Shown here: piece after piece, positions 60,493 to 64,000 of the stretch | Layout: every line of letters starts with the position of its first letter | How positions within the stretch are numbered: position 1 is the stretch's first letter | Source of the DNA: Micromonospora kangleipakensis | GTDB taxonomy: Bacteria; Actinomycetota; Actinomycetes; Mycobacteriales; Micromonosporaceae | Direction of reading: 5' to 3' | DNA length: 64,000 nt | Assembly (NCBI RefSeq): GCF_004217615.1 | Contig: NZ_SHLD01000001.1 | Span: forward strand, 620,001 to 684,000 | Notes under the pieces: model-generated | The model's input: only the letters and a program-made list of their open reading frames with translations | Told to the model about the DNA's origin: nothing | Databases searched by the model: none | Made by a program: the position numbers and the translations under genes

Positions 60493-62391
60493 TCACACCT
60501 CGACCTTGATCCAGCGCGCCATCCAGAAGATGCCGACCACCATCAGCACCACCGCGCCGACCAGCATCAGCAGCCCGACCGGTGTGGTCCAGAGCGGGCT
60601 GAGGTACTCGCGCCGGGTCAGCAGCATCCAGATCGCCATCACGACCGGCAGGGCGATGAGCACGTACGCGGAGAGCCGCCCCTCCGCGGAGAGCGCCCGG
60701 ACGTGCCGGCGCAACCGGTCGCGCTCGCGCAGCGTCTCCACCGTGGTCTCGAGGACCTCGGCGAGGTTGCCGCCGGTGTCGCGCTGGATCCGGATCGCCA
60801 TCACCGCCCACGCCAGGTCGTCGTTCTCCACCCGCTGCGCCACCCGCTCCAACGCCTCGTCCAGGTCGGAGCCGAGCCGGATCTCGGCCATGGCCCGACC
60901 CAGTTCGGCGGTCAGCGGACCCGGCGGGGAGTCCTGGACCACCGCGTCGATCGCCTGGGCGAGGGAGAATCCGGACCGCAACGACCCGACGATCAGCTGC
61001 AGGGCGTCCGGGAGCTGATCGGCGAAGGCCCGGCGGCGCCGGCTCTCCCGCAGCCGGCGGTGCAGCCTGGGGCCCAACCAGCCCAGCGCCGCGCCGAGCA
61101 GGACGCCGAGCACTCCACCGAGCAGTCCGAGCAGGACGGCGCCGGCCAGGGGCGCGCCCACCCGCACCGCCGGATCCGACGACCGTGCCCTCGGTTCGCT
61201 CCCCGGCCCACCGTGCGCGGTGTCCGCACCGCTCCGCGCTCCCCTCAGCCGGCCGGAGACGCCGAGCGTGGTCCTTACGAAGCCGCCCGTCGGCCCAGGC
61301 GGTTGGCCCGACTGAGCGGCACGCGCGCCGGCGGTGGCCGGGCGGAACTGCTCGACCTGCCGCAGCCGGCGCTGCCGGACCGACCCGTTCAGGCTGAAGG
61401 CGACGAGCAGGGTCGAGACCAGCAGGACGCCGAAGACGAGCACGGCGACCAGGTCCACCCGCAGCGCCGGCAGGCTCGGGAGGGCCCGGTCGTCGGCGGC
61501 CGCCGACGATCCGGACGAGTTGGCGGAAGCCGACGCGGCGAACCGGACCGGGGCGGTGCCCCTGGCCGCAGCGGCACCGGTGCCGGCGGTGACGGTGAGG
61601 GTGCTCGTGGTGCCGGCGAGCTCCGGCGGGACGGACACGGTGATGGCGACCCGCAGCGGGACGGTGTCGGCGGCGGCCCGCAACACCGCGCTCACGCCGT
61701 CCGGGCCGGCCGATCGGACGGTGCCGCCGGTGGCGGTGACCAGCTGCCGCAGCTCGGCCGGCACCGCCCGCCCGCCGGGGATGCCGACCAGGTCCACCCG
61801 GACGCCGGCGGCGAGAAGCTCCCGCAGCGCCGGGGCCGGATCCTTGCTGTCCAACCCACCGGCCAGCACCAGCAGCCGCGCCTCCGCTTCGTCCGTCACC
61901 AGTCCCGCCGCCGCGCGCAACCCGGCGTACAGGGCGGTGTCACCGGTAGCCCGCAGGTCGGCGAGGGCCGCCCGCAGCTCACCCCGGTCCCGGGTCGGCC
62001 GAACCAGCACGGTCGGCTCGCCGGCGGCGGCCACGAGGCCGATGGCGACATCCGCCGGCACCCGCTCGGCGTAGGCGAGCACCCCGGCCTGCGCCGCCCG
62101 CAGCGGAGCGCCGGCCATCGCAGCGCCATTGTCGAGTACCACCAGGACCGTACGCGCCGCGCCGGCCTCCTCGACCGCCACGCTGGACGAGAGCAGCCAG
62201 CCGTCCCGGGCGACGGTGACCGGCGGAATCCCGGCGGCCGAAACGCCCGGGAGGTCCGCGACGAGCCGCACCTGGTCCGGCTTCACCTCGTCCACCGTGA
62301 CGGGCAGGTCCCGGGCGGCTGCCGCCGGGGCGGCCGACGCCAGCAGCACGGCCAGGGCGGCCAGCAGGGCGAGCCCGAGGCGGCGGGTCAC
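60493..62391 (-). CDS. tadB: VWA-domain/TadB fusion protein
   Basis: From GTG 62391 (overlapping the tadA stop by GTGA) this is a 632-residue protein. The N-terminal 300 residues carry a signal peptide and a VWA-like Rossmann domain (VLVVLDNGAAMAG, an altered DxSxS MIDAS, then GDTALYAGL), a membrane segment (about 310), and the C-terminal 300 residues form the TadB T2SF domain (LPDALQLIVGSLRSGFSLAQA). In classic systems TadB is about 300 residues alone. The longer in-frame reading upstream to 63795 overlaps tadA and is a shadow. Confidence 0.85.
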   Translation of the reverse strand: MTRRLGLALLAALAVLLASAAPAAAARDLPVTVDEVKPDQVRLVADLPGVSAAGIPPVTVARDGWLLSSSVAVEEAGAARTVLVVLDNGAAMAGAPLRAAQAGVLAYAERVPADVAIGLVAAAGEPTVLVRPTRDRGELRAALADLRATGDTALYAGLRAAAGLVTDEAEARLLVLAGGLDSKDPAPALRELLAAGVRVDLVGIPGGRAVPAELRQLVTATGGTVRSAGPDGVSAVLRAAADTVPLRVAITVSVPPELAGTTSTLTVTAGTGAAAARGTAPVRFAASASANSSGSSAAADDRALPSLPALRVDLVAVLVFGVLLVSTLLVAFSLNGSVRQRRLRQVEQFRPATAGARAAQSGQPPGPTGGFVRTTLGVSGRLRGARSGADTAHGGPGSEPRARSSDPAVRVGAPLAGAVLLGLLGGVLGVLLGAALGWLGPRLHRRLRESRRRRAFADQLPDALQLIVGSLRSGFSLAQAIDAVVQDSPPGPLTAELGRAMAEIRLGSDLDEALERVAQRVENDDLAWAVMAIRIQRDTGGNLAEVLETTVETLRERDRLRRHVRALSAEGRLSAYVLIALPVVMAIWMLLTRREYLSPLWTTPVGLLMLVGAVVLMVVGIFWMARWIKVEV

Positions 62392-63758
62392 CACTGCCGG
62401 CCCTCGAACAGGCCGACGGGCACCGGGACACCGGCGTCGGCGAGGGTGTCGAGCAGCCGGGGGCGAAGGCCGGTCCAGCGCAGAGCGCCGAGGTGCCGCC
62501 CGTTCTCGTCGTGCCCGGCCCGGTGGTCGAAGACGAAGAGGTCCTGCATGGTCACCACCTCGCCCTCCATGCCGAGCACCTCGGTCACGTGGGTGACCCG
62601 CCGGCTGCCGTCCCGCAACCGGCTCTGGTGCACCACGAGGTCGACGGCGGAGGCGATCTGTTCCCGGATCGCGCGGACCGGCAGGTCCAGGCCGGCCATC
62701 AGCGACATGGTCTCCAGCCGCGCGACCGAGTCCCGCGGGCTGTTGGCGTGCACCGTGGTCAGGGAGCCGTTGTGCCCGGTGTTCATCGCCTGGAGCAGGT
62801 CCAGGGCGGCACCGTCGCGGACCTCGCCGATGACGATCCGGTCCGGGCGCATCCGCAGCGCGTTCCGGACCAGGTCCCGGACGGTGATCTCGCCCCGCCC
62901 CTCGATGTTCGGCGGCCGGGACTCCAGCCGCAGCACGTGGTTCTGGCGGAGCTGGAGTTCCGCCGCGTCCTCGATGGTGACGATCCGCTCGTCGGGCGGC
63001 AGGAAGCTGGACAGCACGTTGAGCGTGGTGGTCTTGCCGGAGCCGGTGCCGCCGCTGATCACGATGTCGAGGCGGCCGCGCACGCAGGCATACAGGAACT
63101 GCGCCACCTCCGGCGTGAAGGTGCCGAAGCCGATCAGGTCGTCGGTGGTGAAGGCGTCCCGGGCGAACTTGCGGATGGTCAGCATCGAACCGTCGAGCGC
63201 CACCGGCGGCAGGACGACGTTCACCCGGCTCCCGTCGGGGAGGCGGGCGTCCACCATCGGGCTGGACTCGTCGACCCGGCGGCCCACTCGGGAGACGATG
63301 CGGTCGATGACCCGCCGAAGATGCTGCTCGTCCACGAAGGACGCGTCGACCTGGTGGATACGCCCGAACCGCTCCACGAAGATCTGGTCCGGGCCGTTCA
63401 CCATGATCTCGGTGACGTCCGGGTCGCGCAGCAGCGGCTCGACCGGGCCGTGACCGAGGATCTCGTCGAGCAGCTCGGCCGAGATCCGGGCCGAATCCGT
63501 GACGGCCAGTGGCGAGTCGCTGCGGGCCAGCACCTCGTTGATCGTGTCCCGGACCTTCTTCTCCAGCACGGTGTCCGGGGTCCGGTTGTCGTACAGCTGG
63601 GGGCCGAGGATGTCGAGCAGTTCGCGGTGGATGCGCAGGCGGAGAGCGGAGGTGCTGGTGCCGCCGGTGGGCCCGGTGATCGGGCCGGAGGTACGGGTGG
63701 TCCGGCCGCTGTCGCTGCCGGGCGGGTAGCGCTGCGCGAGCCGGTCGGAGAGGCTCAT
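62388..63758 (-). CDS. tadA: Tad/Flp pilus secretion ATPase TadA (CpaF)
   Basis: This 456-residue ATPase has Walker A GGTGSGKTT (236-244), Walker B-like RIVIGEVRDG and the His box HNGSLTTVHANSPRD, and the CpaF-specific N-terminal region (about 60-200) with VNGPDQIFVERFG. It powers Flp pilin export from the cytoplasmic side. The ATG 63758 overlaps the upstream stop by ATGA. It is the second gene visible of a Tad operon. Confidence 0.95.
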   Translation of the reverse strand: MSLSDRLAQRYPPGSDSGRTTRTSGPITGPTGGTSTSALRLRIHRELLDILGPQLYDNRTPDTVLEKKVRDTINEVLARSDSPLAVTDSARISAELLDEILGHGPVEPLLRDPDVTEIMVNGPDQIFVERFGRIHQVDASFVDEQHLRRVIDRIVSRVGRRVDESSPMVDARLPDGSRVNVVLPPVALDGSMLTIRKFARDAFTTDDLIGFGTFTPEVAQFLYACVRGRLDIVISGGTGSGKTTTLNVLSSFLPPDERIVTIEDAAELQLRQNHVLRLESRPPNIEGRGEITVRDLVRNALRMRPDRIVIGEVRDGAALDLLQAMNTGHNGSLTTVHANSPRDSVARLETMSLMAGLDLPVRAIREQIASAVDLVVHQSRLRDGSRRVTHVTEVLGMEGEVVTMQDLFVFDHRAGHDENGRHLGALRWTGLRPRLLDTLADAGVPVPVGLFEGRQW

Positions 63759-64000
63759 CGGCTGCCCACCCGACCGATCCGCTCCCGCAGCCCACGACCG
63801 GAGCGGGCGGGCGGGTCGGCGGCGATCCGCTCCAGCGCCAGCCCCCGGATGGCCCGGCTGACCGGATGTCCCGGCTTCTCCACCACGATCGGCACCCCCC
63901 GGTTGATCGACACGGGCACGTCCCGGCTGGACGGGATGTGCACCGAGGTCGGCGTCTGGAGTACGCGTTCGACGTCCGCGCCGGTCAGCCCGACCCGGGC
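63755..64000 (-). CDS. TadZ/CpaE-like pilus-localisation ATPase (C-terminal part, truncated by window)
   Basis: Only the last 81 codons are present; the gene runs off the right edge. The visible sequence (RVGLTGADVERVLQTPTSV, then HIPSSRDVPVSINRGVPIVV) matches the C-terminus of CpaE/TadZ proteins of the MinD/ParA class that direct Tad pili. It overlaps tadA by ATGA and probably begins the operon, together with upstream genes outside the window. Confidence 0.75.
   Translation of the reverse strand, partial: ARVGLTGADVERVLQTPTSVHIPSSRDVPVSINRGVPIVVEKPGHPVSRAIRGLALERIAADPPARSGRGLRERIGRVGSR

Noticed and set aside
59530..63453. A 1307-codon open frame on the plus strand opposite tadC, tadB and tadA.
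   Set aside because: It has no ribosome site, reads low-complexity Arg/His/Gln-rich sequence, and its antisense genes show clear domains; it is a GC-bias shadow.
62392..63795. In-frame extension of tadB reaching about 470 codons further upstream.
   Set aside because: The upstream part overlaps tadA in another frame and has no domain; GTG 62391 with the GTGA overlap is the natural start.
1..64000. CRISPR arrays, insertion sequences, integrases and attachment sites.
   Set aside because: No regular spaced repeats, transposase motifs or tRNA-end duplications were seen; the region by tRNA-Ser shows no duplicated 3' end.

Overview
The window is a chromosomal segment of a high-GC actinomycete, most likely a Micromonosporaceae member (Micromonospora or a close relative). 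This rests on strongly GC-biased codon third positions, many GTG starts, 4-nt GTGA/ATGA stop-start overlaps, GC-rich hairpin terminators without long T-runs, an IdeR-type iron box, a SoxR with the CX2CXCX5C cluster and an actinobacterial Tad locus. I could run no database search; names come from motifs I could read.

Layout. 1-9 kb: flavohaemoglobin-like oxidoreductase; an unusual XRE-HTH/peptide-deformylase fusion; an FhuF-like iron reductase behind an IdeR box; a polytopic membrane protein divergent from a methyltransferase; a PEBP protein; a TetR/VOC divergent pair around a 12-bp dyad; tRNA-Ser(TGA). 9-26 kb: a decayed P-loop kinase pseudogene; a quinone oxidoreductase; soxR divergent from a split transketolase pair, with a SoxR-type dyad and a 19-bp spacer between them; a family 2 glycosyltransferase; a secreted SGNH hydrolase with a ricin-type lectin domain; a lipoprotein; a two-component system; a frameshifted aminoglycoside-phosphotransferase-like gene; a thiolase; a rhomboid protease; a cyclophilin; CorA; and an aminotransferase.

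27-46.7 kb is the most striking part. It looks like a complete export locus for a sulfated cell-surface polysaccharide: cysQ (recycles the PAP by-product of sulfotransferases), two GH26-like extracellular hydrolases, four to five glycosyltransferase polypeptides (including an Alg13/Alg14-like pair and a GT14 Branch enzyme), three sulfotransferases, a Wzz-type co-polymerase with a degenerate ATP-binding loop, a DUF3048 lipoprotein, a Wzy-like polymerase, a kinase-fold protein, a Wzx-like flippase and a large secreted malectin-repeat protein. A polyprenyl-phosphate sugar transferase that could prime synthesis lies at 53.6-55.2 kb behind a structured leader.

46.7-64 kb: CBS and NUDIX proteins; a tightly overlapping cassette (cytidylyltransferase-like, glycerol-1-phosphate-dehydrogenase-like, CDP-alcohol phosphatidyltransferase) that may make an unusual CDP-polyol-derived head group; a GT4; an Fpg/Nei glycosylase; a LytS/LytTR two-component pair; a Ser/Thr kinase fused to a LuxR-type output domain; and the start of a Tad pilus locus (tadZ-like fragment, tadA, VWA-tadB fusion, tadC) running off the right edge.
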